The position numbers and the translations under genes were made by a program. A stretch of 64,000 bases of DNA from Nymphaea colorata (Eukaryota > Streptophyta > Magnoliopsida > Nymphaeales > Nymphaeaceae), in assembly GCF_008831285.2 (NCBI RefSeq), contig NC_045142.1:25929876-25993875 (forward strand), read 5' to 3'. Below the pieces are notes generated by a model. It was not told where the DNA came from and ran no database searches. It saw only the letters and a list, made by a program, of their open reading frames with translations. Position 1 is the first letter of the stretch; each line of letters opens with the position of its first letter. This document shows positions 47,535 to 61,160 of the stretch, one piece after another.

Positions 47535-48539
47535 ATTATATCTACAGGCGCCTCTATCTGTCGAAAGATGATCGGGTCAAGAAGCCACATCCGAATCAAC
47601 TAACACCTTTGAATATTTCACACATAATATAAGCTTTAATATTCTATTTCCCATGTACACAATAAAGGGAAGTTGTCTTCAATTATAAGTATGCTGACCC
47701 TGGAAAGTCACCTTCTAATAGTCAACTGCATACCAAAGATACATATAAGCATCTGGCCCCATATATATTTATATATATGGGAATCCCCGACTCGTGCCAG
47801 CATTCATATTTGGCTTTGCTTATTCGCTGTGCAAAGGTGGCGGTCTATTTTGGCACCTGGTAAACACGGCTAATTATTTTCTCTGGTTTTTGTTTTTCCT
47901 TTGTGCCTGGTCGAGCTCACCCACCCACTGTTATAACGGTTCCATAAATTTCTAGGCATCTTCCTTATTGCTGCCTCCGTAATTTGATGTAAATTAATTA
48001 AATATAAAGCAGTGCAGGTTTCTTGTTGCATGCGTTGCCATGAACGCATGTGTGTGTACATCTTTGCGTGCTAGCAGGGGCGTATGTGTATGTGCCCATG
48101 TGAGCATTGCATGATATGGCAAAAGGTTTGTAGTAAAATTCATGGTTCGTCATATCTTAAGTAAGATTCATGTGATTTTATGATCCACTTTTAAAATGTT
48201 TGTTTTACTTCTTCGAATTGAAAAAAGATTGGAGGCACCCTTCTTAGTTCTTATATTAGAACTCCAGGCGGAGCAACGGGGCTCGGCATGGGCAATTGCC
48301 CTCCCTCATATTTTGTGAAAAAAAAAATCATAGTTATATTTAAAATATATATATATATCTTATGTAAAAATTTTGATTTGAAATATTATTTGAACTCTGT
48401 ACAAATTTTAAAAATGTTAAATTTCTGGCTTCGCCCCTACCAAGATTGGTCATGAAAAATTTTTAATTCATTACTTTTTCATTTCACATTTATTTGCCCT
48501 TAAGATGGGTTTTGCCATTAAAAGATGGAGTAGTGATGT

Positions 48540-48975
48540 CAATATATCCGATTTGAATCGGATATCCGATCGATCCGATCCGAAGAAATTGGATATGGAT
48601 AAAAATTTAATATCCGATTAAGAAATCGGATCGGATTCGGATTTAATAAATGACATCCGATCGGATTCGGATTCAAATGTAAATGAATATCGGATCAGAT
48701 TAGGATATGGATTCGGATCGGATTCAGTTTTAGACAAATATCTTCTATCTAATACTTGAAAAATGGCAAATCCGGTTCAAAATTCGGATTCGGATCCGGA
48801 TATAAATATAAAAAACGGATTCGGATCGGATTCGAATTGTAAAATCAGATTTCGGATTCGGATTCGGATATGACTTTGATTTATTCGAATTCGAATCTGA
48901 AGATATGAATATCCGAAAAAACGGATATGGTTGTAGATGTATCCGATCCGAATCTGATCCGTTGACATCCCTAGA
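48540..48975. mobile_element. GGATTCGGAT-family non-autonomous element
   Basis: Ends TGATGTCAATATATCCGAT and GATCCGTTGACATCCCT are inverted. The interior is packed with GGATTCGGAT / ATCCGAT words. Flanks AGATGGAG and AGATTGGAG may be a worn target duplication. Confidence 0.65.
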
Positions 48976-49562
48976 TTGGAGGCACTCTTTTGCACCTCGT
49001 GCACACGCAAAAATATGTACAGGGTTCATTCACATAACCCGCTTAGGTCTAACACACACTTCACAAGTTTAACCGATCTAATGCCACCACGCAATTCTTT
49101 TATGGATTTTTTTTTTTTGTTCTTGCCAAAATAAATTATTTTTTTATCTTTTGTATGTTTATCCTTAAGGGGACATTTAATTACGCGAATTTGAAATCCG
49201 TGAATTGGAGTTGATATGGCAAAAGATTCATGGTAACATCCATGCTTCATCGGGCAAAGGACGTTAGGTTAGATCTAAGATCCATTTTTTTTATTATCCT
49301 TGTTTTACTCCTTTGAATTGAAAAAGAATCGGATTTTAAGATCAGAGGGGGACGGTCTGATCTTAAAACGGTTATTAAATTCTCATGATTTCAAAGCCGA
49401 GGCTATGAAACGCCCTCTCAAGGATGCCGGATTATACAACCTTTTTTGGCCGCAGATATGTGTCTATTTGCTTTTCACTCCTAGACTATTCAAAAGCCCG
49501 AAAATGTTGTCGAAATTAGTTTTTTTAGCTAATTAATAATGTTGGGAGCGTGCGAAGATTAG

Positions 49563-49932
49563 TGGGCTGAGGAGCTCGAGTTCATGAGTCGACTCATTCA
49601 AATAATTGAGCTGAGTTCGAGCTCAATACGTAACTGTCGAATCAAGCTCTGTCGAATCAAGCTCAAGTCTTAATCAAGTCGATATGTTCAAACGAGTTTA
49701 CGAGTTTATCAAGCCTTCATCGAGGCGAGCTCAAGCTCAAGACATAATGATGAATATCAATTCTGCTCAAACAAGTTTGTCGAGCCTTAATTGAGTCAAA
49801 CTCGAGCTCAACACGTAACGATAAGCTCGAGCTGCTTCCATCGATCTATTCTCGAGCTCGAGGTTTCATTATTCGAGCCGAGCTCAAGCTGATTGAACTC
49901 AGGCTCGACTCTACTCGTGTTCATCCCCAGTG
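49563..49932. mobile_element. GAGCTCGAG-rich non-autonomous element
   Basis: Third copy of the family seen at 38585 and 41645, ending ACTCGTGTTCATCCCC. No coding capacity. Confidence 0.55.
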
Positions 49933-50104
49933 CAGGGGCGAAGCTAGGGGGCTGGCAATGGCTTTGGCCCTTCTTCAAAAAAGCTTTTTTTAAAAAATTT
50001 ATACATAAATTTAAAAAAAAAATGATAGTTTAGCTTCTGTCAAAATTCTAAAACTATAATTCGGCTCTCCTTATGAAAAATTTGGCTTTACCTCCTCTCA
50101 ATTG

Positions 50105-51895
<1,791 letters not shown>

Positions 51896-52719
51896 ATGGG
51901 GTGTATGTGTTAGTATGTGAGCATTGCATATTCTTTCTCGGAACATTGTTGTCATTTTTGAAAAAGAAAATTGGTGAATTTATCTTTTTCATTCGTCATT
52001 TTTAGTTTTTGAACTTTTTTTTCCACTTTCCTTTTTATTTCTACAAAAAGTTATATTTTTTATTAATAAAAAGGCATAAATATTATCTTTTTTTATTAAC
52101 CGAAAGCATTTTAGTCATAAAACATACTGGCGCACAAACAAATTGTGCATCAGGCAGCACATATAACCAGTTCCGCACTTTCATTACGAGTTTTTTTTTT
52201 CTTGGCAGGAAAATGACTTTTTTTACCCTTTTCAAGTTTATCCTAAAGAGAGGCTACTTGATTAACCTGGATTTAAAATCCATATATTGGATGTGAATAT
52301 GACGCAGCTTTATGGCTCGTCTAGGACTTTTGGATTTGGACCAAATGTACTTGGTCCTGGACACGGCTAATATCAGAAACTCTGACGTGCATTTAAGGGA
52401 ATCAGTTCTTACATTGGAGCCCCAGTTTGATCATGTAGAATAATTGCGTTCATTATCAAATTAACTAAGGCTGCAAATAACGTACTTTAAATTCCGTAAG
52501 TTATAAGGTTGCAGATGAAGATACAGTTGGAGTTTGTGTGATTATATCGAAAATTGACATTCACTTGGCTCAAGCGTCGGCGTTGATCGCCACTAATGTT
52601 CCTATTTCTTGGTGGCCAAATCTATCACTAACATTAGATGTTTATACTGATTAAATGATCATCGGCATGCAGGTCATCATAGATGTTTATAAATCAGGTG
52701 AGCGAATTGTTGTCGAACA
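51896..52719. other. Spacer between duplicated segments
   Basis: About 820 bp with no PME motif in any frame and no recognised gene. If the duplicated flanks once surrounded a PME, it has been lost here. Confidence 0.6.
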
Positions 52720-54015
52720 CGTTATGGACGAGATGTTTCTTAGCTTAACTATACAGTACTCCAAACATGAAGTAACCAAATTTATAGACCTATGCAAGTG
52801 TTCGTAAAAATTGTGATCATGTTGTTGCGCTTTTGTATTATTAATTAATTAAGATAACAGAAGAATTTAGGTATTATAAATGTGTAAACATATATAATAC
52901 ACGTAATAGGAAGATACAACAGATAATATAAAAAATCTATAAAGCTGGATCCGATCATTAACTTCGGCCAAGACAATTAATTAGGTAACATTGTCGTCGC
53001 TTCTCAAGCATTTATTGGATCTTAATATATCTTATGCGTGCAAGTAACCCGCTACTATTCTTGCCCAAGCTTGAACTGTTGGTTCAGATCAGGTTGAACA
53101 TTTGTCGCACTTCGTGGTTTGGTCCGCCTCTAAAAAAAATCCTGACTCCACCCTGATACGTAGTATGGTGAAGACTTCTCTCTCAAGTTGCTTTGTACTT
53201 CTTGCTCAAGCTTTTTGTTTGCGACAACCCTAATCATCTCATGCCATGTCCGAAAGAATCACTTGATCATGGTATCCTAGTTCTATTACCTCATTAAACC
53301 CGTATAATATAATATAATATAATATACTCAGGCAAAATGCGCCTGTGCATAACTCATATAGTTGCCATTCTTTTGGGGAGTGTCCATTTTTTGTGTTTTG
53401 CATGCCATCATGCATCCCATTTCTAATACGGGGCGCTTCAAATCACTAAGCAATATTTAATTATTTTGGCCTGTGACACACTATTCGTTTTCTTGTTTTG
53501 CTTTTAAAATTTTAAATTCCCTCTACCTTTCGAAAATGTTTGCCTTTAGAATCTTAAAAGATATACATAATTGCAGCACTTAAGTTCTTCCAATTCACAA
53601 ACGATTCTGATTTAAATCAAATTCACTCCCCTCTTAAAGGCTAACTGCAACCCTGTTGTCATAAAAAAGATAAAAAATCGGTTCTGCTAAGATTATAAGT
53701 TAAGGATATATAGATTGGATGTATAGGAGGAGGATCAGACATAATACATCAGAAGAGAAGAGATTTGCCACATGCGTCTGGCAATCAGTAGTTTTTCTTA
53801 CTAGCAGTTTGTAGTAGAGGCCTCTTGACCGTCCCATGGATCCTCAAAATCACATGCATCTCATTTATTTGCATCTTGGCCAATTGAACTGCGTCTCAAC
53901 TTTACGTTAATGAACATGCTCTTCCAAATTCTCGTTATGAGATTTATAGATGTTAGAGGTCTATAATTCTTGCCAAGTTGTGATCGAACAAATGGAAGAC
54001 ATGTCACAAGCGAAC
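52720..54015. repeat. Duplicated segment, right copy (3' flank of PME-5)
   Basis: Matches 50105-51895 in order and orientation, with small indels. It lies just downstream of the PME-5 stop codon on the minus strand. Confidence 0.88.
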
Positions 54016-54305
54016 TAAAGAATTTGATTGGTAACTAAATCTGAGAACATAATCCTTCAATGAGGAAAAAGTAAATTCAATATATTACGGGCAATCCGTG
54101 TATACATTTCTACATAGTTCACACAATCTGTTTAATATTTTTCTTCAAGATTGAAACAAATTAACTAACTGATTAAATACGCGAAAGCTTATGCTTTCTT
54201 TAATTACAGATAAATTAAACAAATTAATTAAAGACATCGATTTCGATCAACTAAAATATAAAATAATGTTTTGTAGCCGTTTGAATATCTTGTCGCCCAA
54301 CATGA

Positions 54306-56040
54306 TCAGGTGAATGGCACGGTTGTCTTGGGAAGCCAATTTCCTCCTTGTACGAAGTTGGACACTGTGAAGCGGCTGGCATCACTGGAGCTCATGGTAT
54401 GGAACCCTGCCCACTTGACCCTGCCGCCGGTAGCTGCACCCGGACCGCGGTTGTTGTATTCTCCATAGTATAGAGTGCTGAGAGCAAAGCTGCCGGACCA
54501 AGGAGTCCAACCCGCCGGGTTGATCAAGCTACCAAGGTTGGACTGCATGAACACTGTCCTGGAGTACTGCCTCCATGGCCTGCCTAGGTAGGTATTCACG
54601 TTGGAGTGGCCGGCGAGGTCGGAGGTTGCCGCAACGTTGCAGTTGATGATCGAGGTGCCAGTGTTCTGGTTGGGATCGCTTCTCCCCTGAGCTGTGACCG
54701 TGTTGAATTGCCCAGAAGACGGCAGCCTCACATACATGTTGCAGTTTTGGAAGACGACCGCAGCGTTGCCAAAGATGAAGTCGACGGTGCCGTAGATGTC
54801 GCACTCTCGGAAGAACTGACGCATGGAGTAGGTATAGAGGGTGTCTTGGTATCCCTCGAAGCTGCACTTATAGAAGGTTGACAGGTCCGCGCCGTTTCTA
54901 ACAGCCACAGCCTGGTGCTTGGCCGGACCGGCCGTGTTCCTCACCGTAATTCCGATTGCTACGAACCCATCACCAAGTACAGCTGCGAACAAATTCGAAG
55001 ATTAGAGATCAATGTTTGAAACTTCAGATACTAGACTCATAAAATTGGTGTATTCAATTTCGAAACTTACAGAGAGTGGCAGAGTTGAAGGTGGTATAAC
55101 CGTCGACGACGTTACGGCTTCCGGTGATGATGGTGTTGCCAATTCCGTCTCCTACCATCATGATGTACTTCTTGGCCTTGGGTATGGTCACATACTCCTG
55201 GTACACTCCTGCCTTTACGTTGATCACGTAGTATCCCTTGCTCCCGTCGTTGGCCGGAGCCGCTGTAATGGCATCACCGATGGTGCGGTAATTGCCGCTG
55301 CCATCATGAGCCACCACAACGCTACCCACGGTCTGCAGAGCCATCCTCCGGCCGAAGCCGGAGCGGAAGATCTTCCTGTTAACCCAGTGAGGCACACCAT
55401 GTTCACCAACTCTGGTCCCGTCAAGCAATTGCCGTCCGGGGTTAGCATTCTTGTGCTTGAAGGCCCAGGAATTGGTGAGCATGGCCAGGGAGACACTGTA
55501 GAGCTGAGACCCATTCATCAGCGGAGCATACAGCTTGTGGCCCCTCCGCAAGAAGGACGCCTGGGTGAGGGCATCCAAACAAGTGCGCTGGTTGGTGACG
55601 ATGCCACTCATGAGGGTATGGACCAGGTCCGCCTGGTCTTCGGCCAGACTGGTGGTGTCACAGGAGTCAAGGGTGGAGAGGGAGGAGCTCAAGAAGTCCG
55701 TTGTTAGTTCAGAGAGAAGCAGACAATCGTTGAGGGCAGCTGCTGCTTGAGGGGTGAGGGTGGCATTATCTCTTATGGTCTCATTAATGAGGGAAGAGAA
55801 GGCGTAGGACTGCTGTAAGGACTTCTTGATAAGGTATTGGCCGTAGCCATAAAAGTTGGAGAGGGACTCGCTAGGCAAGAGAGACTGACAGAAGGAAGGA
55901 TCGGTAGTGAAGGTGCAGGCATGGTCCGGAGCAACAGGGCCAGAACTGTAGTTTTGGGAGAAGGAGGAAGGGAAGAGGAGTGTGAGGACGAAGAAGAGAG
56001 GCATGATCGTCATGCTAAAGGTTTTGGCAGAAAGCACCAT
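54306..56040 (-). CDS. Pro-pectin methylesterase (PME-5)
   Basis: Exon 1 is 55071-56040 and exon 2 is 54306-54982; the intron is 88 bp (GTAAGT...GCAG). The product is 548 aa. The ATG at 56040 is chosen because the upstream in-frame ATG at 56142 lies beyond the TATA box (56101-56110). A signal peptide ([15 protein letters not shown] core) precedes the PMEI domain ([22 protein letters not shown]) and an RQLL motif. Catalytic residues Gln347, Gln369-Asp370 and Asp391 and the LGRPW box are intact. The residue at the splice junction is Ser where the neighbours have Ala. Nearly identical to PME-4 in exon 2. Expected to be active. Confidence 0.96.
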
Positions 56041-56100
56041 CTTGGTAGTTTGCCAGCTATCTCTAGCTTGTGTTTTGGTGTGAAACGAGGAGGAAGAAGG

Positions 56101-56110
56101 CCTATTTATA
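56101..56110 (-). promoter_or_regulatory. TATA box of PME-5
   Basis: TATAAATAGG, about 65 bp before the ATG at 56040. It rules out the longer reading from 56142. Confidence 0.8.
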
Positions 56111-56130
56111 GAATGTCTGCTTGGCTGCTT

Positions 56131-56136
56131 CACGTG
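56131..56136 (-). promoter_or_regulatory. G-box (CACGTG) in PME-5 promoter
   Basis: CACGTG lies about 20 bp upstream of the TATA box. The aligned site in PME-4 keeps only the ACGT core (47444-47447). G-boxes bind bZIP and bHLH factors. Confidence 0.5.
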
Positions 56137-56174
56137 TCTCATTGAAGTTGTTTCTAAAATTCGCTTTGCAAAAG

Positions 56175-56195
56175 AGTCAAGAAGTCATTAGTCAA
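56175..56195 (-). promoter_or_regulatory. Paired TTGACT sites, PME-5 promoter
   Basis: TTGACT at 56175-56180 and 56190-56195, 15 bp apart, matching the pair upstream of PME-4. Confidence 0.5.
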
Positions 56196-56695
56196 ATTAT
56201 AGCAACACGCCTCTCTATCAGCCTTGCTATCATAAAGAGGATCAGGCCAACAAGAAACCTTTGGCTCAACTAATATTTTACACATAAGCAACATTCCCTT
56301 CATGTATGGACCATAGATTCTGACGTCCAAATAGTCAAATCATGTACCAAATATCCAAATCATTATATATATATAATGATTATCGGCAGGTTTGGTTGTG
56401 TGTTACTGCAAATTCGACCCACTCCCACCGTTCTATCTTGGAAACGTTACGGGTCCATTTTGGCACCTGGTAGAGACTGCGACTTGATTCTTTCCCTGGT
56501 TCCTGTTTTTCCTTTGTGCCCGGTTGTTCACCCACCCACTGTCTGACGTGCGTTGTCTTTCCTTGTATGTTCCTCGTCCCCCCTCCACGGTAGAACGCCG
56601 GCGATGCTCCGGCATTTCCTCCGCGTCCTCTTTTCTTGGGCAATTGGTAGGTAGTCATGAACGTGCATGCTGCATGTATATATGTGCATGTCCCA

Positions 56696-58597
56696 TACAG
56701 CTACAAAATTGCCATGATCGACAGGGCGCTGGTGAATGTGCTGGAGTCTTCAGGTCAGTGGTTGTACCTTTTGTGACCTGTTGCGCATGTAGTCCCACAT
56801 AAATTCCTTGCTCATAAGCATCTTGCACCCATTTACTTATGTACATTAGTGTTGTATCTTATAAGTTATAATTTGAAGTATTTGCTCCCTACAATTGGAA
56901 ATTTCTGGCTTCACTACGGTTTTTAAAATAACCATGTTACTAGTATAAGGTTCTCGTGAAATCCAAATCCAAAGCCCATATTATGTTGGTGCCTAAACAA
57001 GCTCACGAAGCTCGATGTGAAATCTGAGCTAAAAACAGTCACAAAAAATGAGTTATTTAAAAAAAAAAAAGAAATAAACGCAAGAAAATTAAATGCCGCT
57101 TAAAAGTTAAAAATGAAAAAAATATGTTTCTAAAGCATTTTTTCGCATTATTTTCACTTTTTTATTTTTTAATGCCAACCGTCTTTTTTTTATTTTCTAT
57201 TTTTTATTTGTTGCAAATTTACTTGTTTTTGGTGTTTGTGTTGTTATTTTCTCACGTATTTTATTTTTCCTTCATTTTTAGTTTTTTTAAGTTTTTAAAA
57301 ATTTATCGTATTTTTTCTTTTTTTTTTCCACCATATTATACCGATAAAACCTGACTGTTTAAAACTCTGAAACGACTATGCCCAAAACCACCATATCATT
57401 TGAACTGAATATAAGTTTAGCTTGTGTGAACTCTCAAACCTACCAATTATGCCTGAGTCCGTAACTCATGAACTCTGTGGTCGGTTCTGACTTTGAGTTG
57501 AAATCGATGCACATCGTCTTTTTCACGACAAGATCTTATTACTTGGACCCAAGAAGGACTTGTAACTGGCACTATTTTATACGTCCAAGTCATGTACTCT
57601 TCTAATTTCTTATTTATATTTCAAGCGCCAAGTTTCAACTGTTGTAAAGACTGTAGAACAATAACGTTCAGTGCCAACTTAATATTGAAATGGGACCTTT
57701 TCATCTTTAGCGTATAAGATTGTGCTTGATTTCTCTCTAAACGATGCGAAAAAACCGCTTGCTCCTCAAAGCTTGTTAGTTGTGGAAAAGACCGTAGCAG
57801 CAAATGACAGCACCACGTTTCAAACTTAGGTAGGTGGCTTTCATTAACCGGATTTGAATTAAAAAAAAAAAATTATTTTGATGTCGTTATTCGGCTATCT
57901 TATTAAAGCATACGTGTAACAAAAACTTATCTTTATGCTGAAGACCCGCATGCTTTGGAAAATGGTTTCTTTGCCTACTGTCTCTTTTATAATGAAGGAC
58001 TTTCAGATCACCAATCATGTTTCTGGTTTGTCTTTCCCCCAACCGGATCCCAAGAAACTTAAAGGACTGTTTAACATTAGTAACAAACAGGATCCGATTG
58101 CCCATCGTAATTAGATAACAAGTTACGTAACAAGTGAAAGGTCACATACATGGAGGCTAGCTTGTTTCCCAACCGCCTAGAATTGAGCCGCCGAACCGAT
58201 TCATGGTTCTTCATCCACATCGAGTTTACTTTCAATTGAATTGCGTGCAATTTTACGCATATATATACAAGTAATATAATAAGCTTTAATGGAAGTCAAG
58301 TAAGCTACGGAATCCAGACAGTTTTATTAATTAAATACAAGTACAAAGATAAAGGAGCAATGAAAAAACAAACACAAATTTAACGATTGCATTGACCGTA
58401 TAAGATATCTAGCTATTCACACTTTTGTAGCAGGAAAGCGGGCTCTACGTGATGTGCCCTAATCCTTTCAGGTTTACAACAAATGGACAGAATCTAATTG
58501 CAGAGGAATTAAACAAATTAATTAACGACATCAATTTCAACAACCGAAAAGATTGCTTCTTCTTCTAGCAGATTGAATATATTGGGGTTCGACCCGA
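56696..58597. other. Intergenic region between PME-6 and PME-5 promoter
   Basis: No supported gene. A stretch at about 57560-57830 weakly resembles parts of 50405-50650 and 53030-53100, so it may be the matching 3' flank of PME-6. TTTATT at about 58322 on the plus strand gives AATAAA on the minus strand, 270 bp after the PME-6 stop. Confidence 0.5.
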
Positions 58598-60333
58598 TCA
58601 ACCGGTGAATGGCACAGTAGTCTTGGGCAGCCAGTTTCCTCCCTGTATGAAATTGGACACTGTGAACCGGCGAGCATCACTAGAACTCATGATATGGAAC
58701 CCAGGCCATTTGACCCTGCCGCCGGTAGCTGCACCTGGGCCGCTGTTGGCGTACTCTCCATAGTATAGAGTGCTGAGGGCAAAGCTACCGGACCATGGGG
58801 ACCACCCTGCTGGGTTGATCAAGCTACCAAGGTTGGACTGCATGAACACTGTTCTGGAGTACTGCCTCCATGGCCGGCCCAAGTAAGTCCTCACGTTGGA
58901 ATGGCCTGCGAGGTCAGAGGTGGCCGCAACGTTGCAGTTGATGATGGAGGTGCCCGTGTTCTGGTTCCGGTCGCTTCTCCCCTGAGCCGTAACCGTGTTG
59001 AATTGACCGGAAGAAGGCAGCCTCACGTACATGTTGCAGTTTTGAAAGACGACGGCCGCATTGCCGAAGATGAAGTCTACCGTGCCGTAGATATCGCACT
59101 CGCGGAAGAACTGACGCATGGAGTAGGTGTACAGCGTATCTTTGTATCCCTCGAAGCTGCACTTATAGAAGGTTGACAGGTCGGCGCCGTTTCTAACAGC
59201 CACTGCCTGATGCTTGGCCGGACCGGCTGTGTTCCTCACCGTAATTCCGATTGCTACGAAGCCTTCGCCAAGCACAGCTGCAAGATCGCAAAAATTTTAG
59301 ACAAACTCCCTAAGCTTCAGATACCAACAAAACTGGATCGTCTTTTAGTACCATGAATGTTCACGGTTCAGTTTCAAAACCTACCGAAAGTTGCAGAGTT
59401 GAAAGTGGTGTAACCGTCGACGACATTACGGCTACCGGTAATTATGGTCTTGCCGATACCGTCTCCAACCATCATTATGTACTTCTTGGACTTGGGTATG
59501 GTCACATACTCCTTGTACACTCCTGCCTTCACGTTGATGACGTAGTACCCTTTGGTTCCGCCGTTTGCAGGAGCCGCAGCAATGGCTTCACTAATGGTGC
59601 GGTAGTTACCGGTGCCATCCTGAGCCACCACCACGCTGCCCATGGTCTGCAGAGCCATCCTCCTTCCACTGGCGAAGTGGAAGATGTTTCGGTTCACCCA
59701 CCGAGGGGCACCATCTCTGCCTACTCTCAGGTCTTCCAGCAGCTTCCTGCCAGGGTTCATGGTCTTCCTGTGCTTGAATGCCCGAGAGTTGGCGAGCATG
59801 GCCAGCGACACACTGTAGAGCAGAGACCCGTTCATCAGTGGCGCATAGAGCTTGTGTCCGCGCTGCAAGAAGGACGCCTGGGTGAGGCCATCCAAGCAAG
59901 TGCGCCGGTTGGTGATGATGCCACTCAAGAGGGTTTGGACCAGGTCTGCCTGGTCTTCGGCAAGGGTGGTGGAGTCGCAGGAGTCAAGGGTGGATATGGA
60001 CGACACCAAGAAATCGGTGGTGAGCTCCGAGAGCAGCAGGCAATCGTTCAGAGCGGCCGCTGCCAGAGGGGTGAGGTTGGCCTTATCTCTTATGGTCTCG
60101 TTTATGAGGGAGGAAAAAGCGTAGGACTGCTGTAAGGACTTCTTGATAAGGTGTTGGCCGTAGCCATAGAAGTTGTTGAGGGAGTCACTAGGCAAGAGGG
60201 ACTGACAGAAGTCGGGATCGGTGGTGAAGGTGCAGGCGTGGTCTGGAGTAACGGGGCCAATAGCACTCAAGTTTAGGGAGATGGAGGAAGGGAAGAGGAT
60301 GGTGAGGACGAAGATGAAAGGGATGACGGACAT
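58598..60333 (-). CDS. Pro-pectin methylesterase with Lys in QDTLY box (PME-6)
   Basis: Exon 1 is 59385-60333 and exon 2 is 58598-59277; the intron is 107 bp (GTAGGT...GCAG). The product is 542 aa. A signal peptide ([15 protein letters not shown]) leads into a PMEI domain ([22 protein letters not shown]) and an RKLL motif. In the PME domain Gln340, Asp363, Asp384 and LGRPW are present. The QDTLY box reads KDTLY: Lys362 (codon AAA, 59141-59143) replaces the Gln that corresponds to carrot PME Q135, which helps form the anion hole. The change needs one base from CAA. Activity may be lost or altered; the gene is otherwise intact. Last of the minus-strand PME array. Confidence 0.95.
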
Positions 60334-60409
60334 GGTTGGTGAACTTTCCCTGCTGGTAATTTGCCGTTTGCAGGTTGGTGTGTGGGAAGAGGAGTAAGGG
60401 GAGAGGGCA

Positions 60410-60417
60410 ATTTATAC
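60410..60417 (-). promoter_or_regulatory. TATA box of PME-6
   Basis: TATAAATT on the minus strand, about 80 bp before the ATG at 60333. Confidence 0.7.
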
Positions 60418-60632
60418 AACCATCTGCATGGCTTCTTCCTAAGTGGCAATCTCAAATTAAGCGTTCCAGTTTCTTCTTCTGAAGCATAGGAGTCATAAAT
60501 AGAACTATATGACGTTTGAACTTGTAATCCGATCTAGCGTGTGCAAACATCTCTTTCACTGTCGTTAAAGCAATGCTATACTTTTCAATGAGATGGACTT
60601 AATAAAATAAGTAGATTAAGTGAACATTAGTG

Positions 60633-60734
<102 letters not shown>

Positions 60735-61092
60735 TTCCTTGGAAGGGAAGGTGGAAGTTGTCGTATGTACAAGTTTCATTGACCGTAGAATGGGAAGCGG
60801 TTAGGAATATTAATATATCCGATTTAAATCGGACATCTGACCCATTCGATCTGAAAAAATTTGATATGGAAACAACTTTCAATTTGATTAAGAAATTGGA
60901 TTGGATTCAGATTTAATAAATGACATTTGATTGGATTCGGATTCAGGTATACATATGTCTTCCACGTCATTCATTTTCAAACAAATATTTTGTATCTAAT
61001 GCTATTAAATTTTGAAATATAAACGGTCCTGACCCACGTAGTCCTTTAATACGAGATGGCTGGTGGACCCTTATAGAGTTTTGGTCAGAATA

Positions 61093-61098
<6 letters not shown>

Positions 61099-61158
<60 letters not shown>
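61099..61158. repeat. (TA)n microsatellite
   Basis: About 60 bp of uninterrupted TA. Confidence 0.95.

Positions 61159-61160
<2 letters not shown>

Larger units (their letters stand above)
48116..50104. other. Intergenic DNA with dispersed repeats
   Basis: No supported gene. It includes a hAT-like piece at about 48264-48440 (CAGGCGGAGC... TGGCTTCGCCCCTA), a GGATTCGGAT-family element, a GAGCTCGAG element and a hAT-like piece at about 49935-50100 (CAGGGGCGAAGCTAGGG). Short stretches at 48113-48225 and 49213-49330 are related to each other. Confidence 0.55.

Noticed and set aside
56040-56142. Longer PME-5 start at 56142
   Set aside because: The upstream ATG lies beyond the TATA box at 56101-56110.
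57887-58105. 72-aa minus-strand frame
   Set aside because: No recognised family; could be a decayed fragment but cannot be supported.
59353-60135. 260-aa open frame antisense to PME-6 exon 1 (and 55012-55707 opposite PME-5)
   Set aside because: They mirror GC-rich PME codons, have no family motifs and recur opposite several paralogues. They are shadows, not genes.
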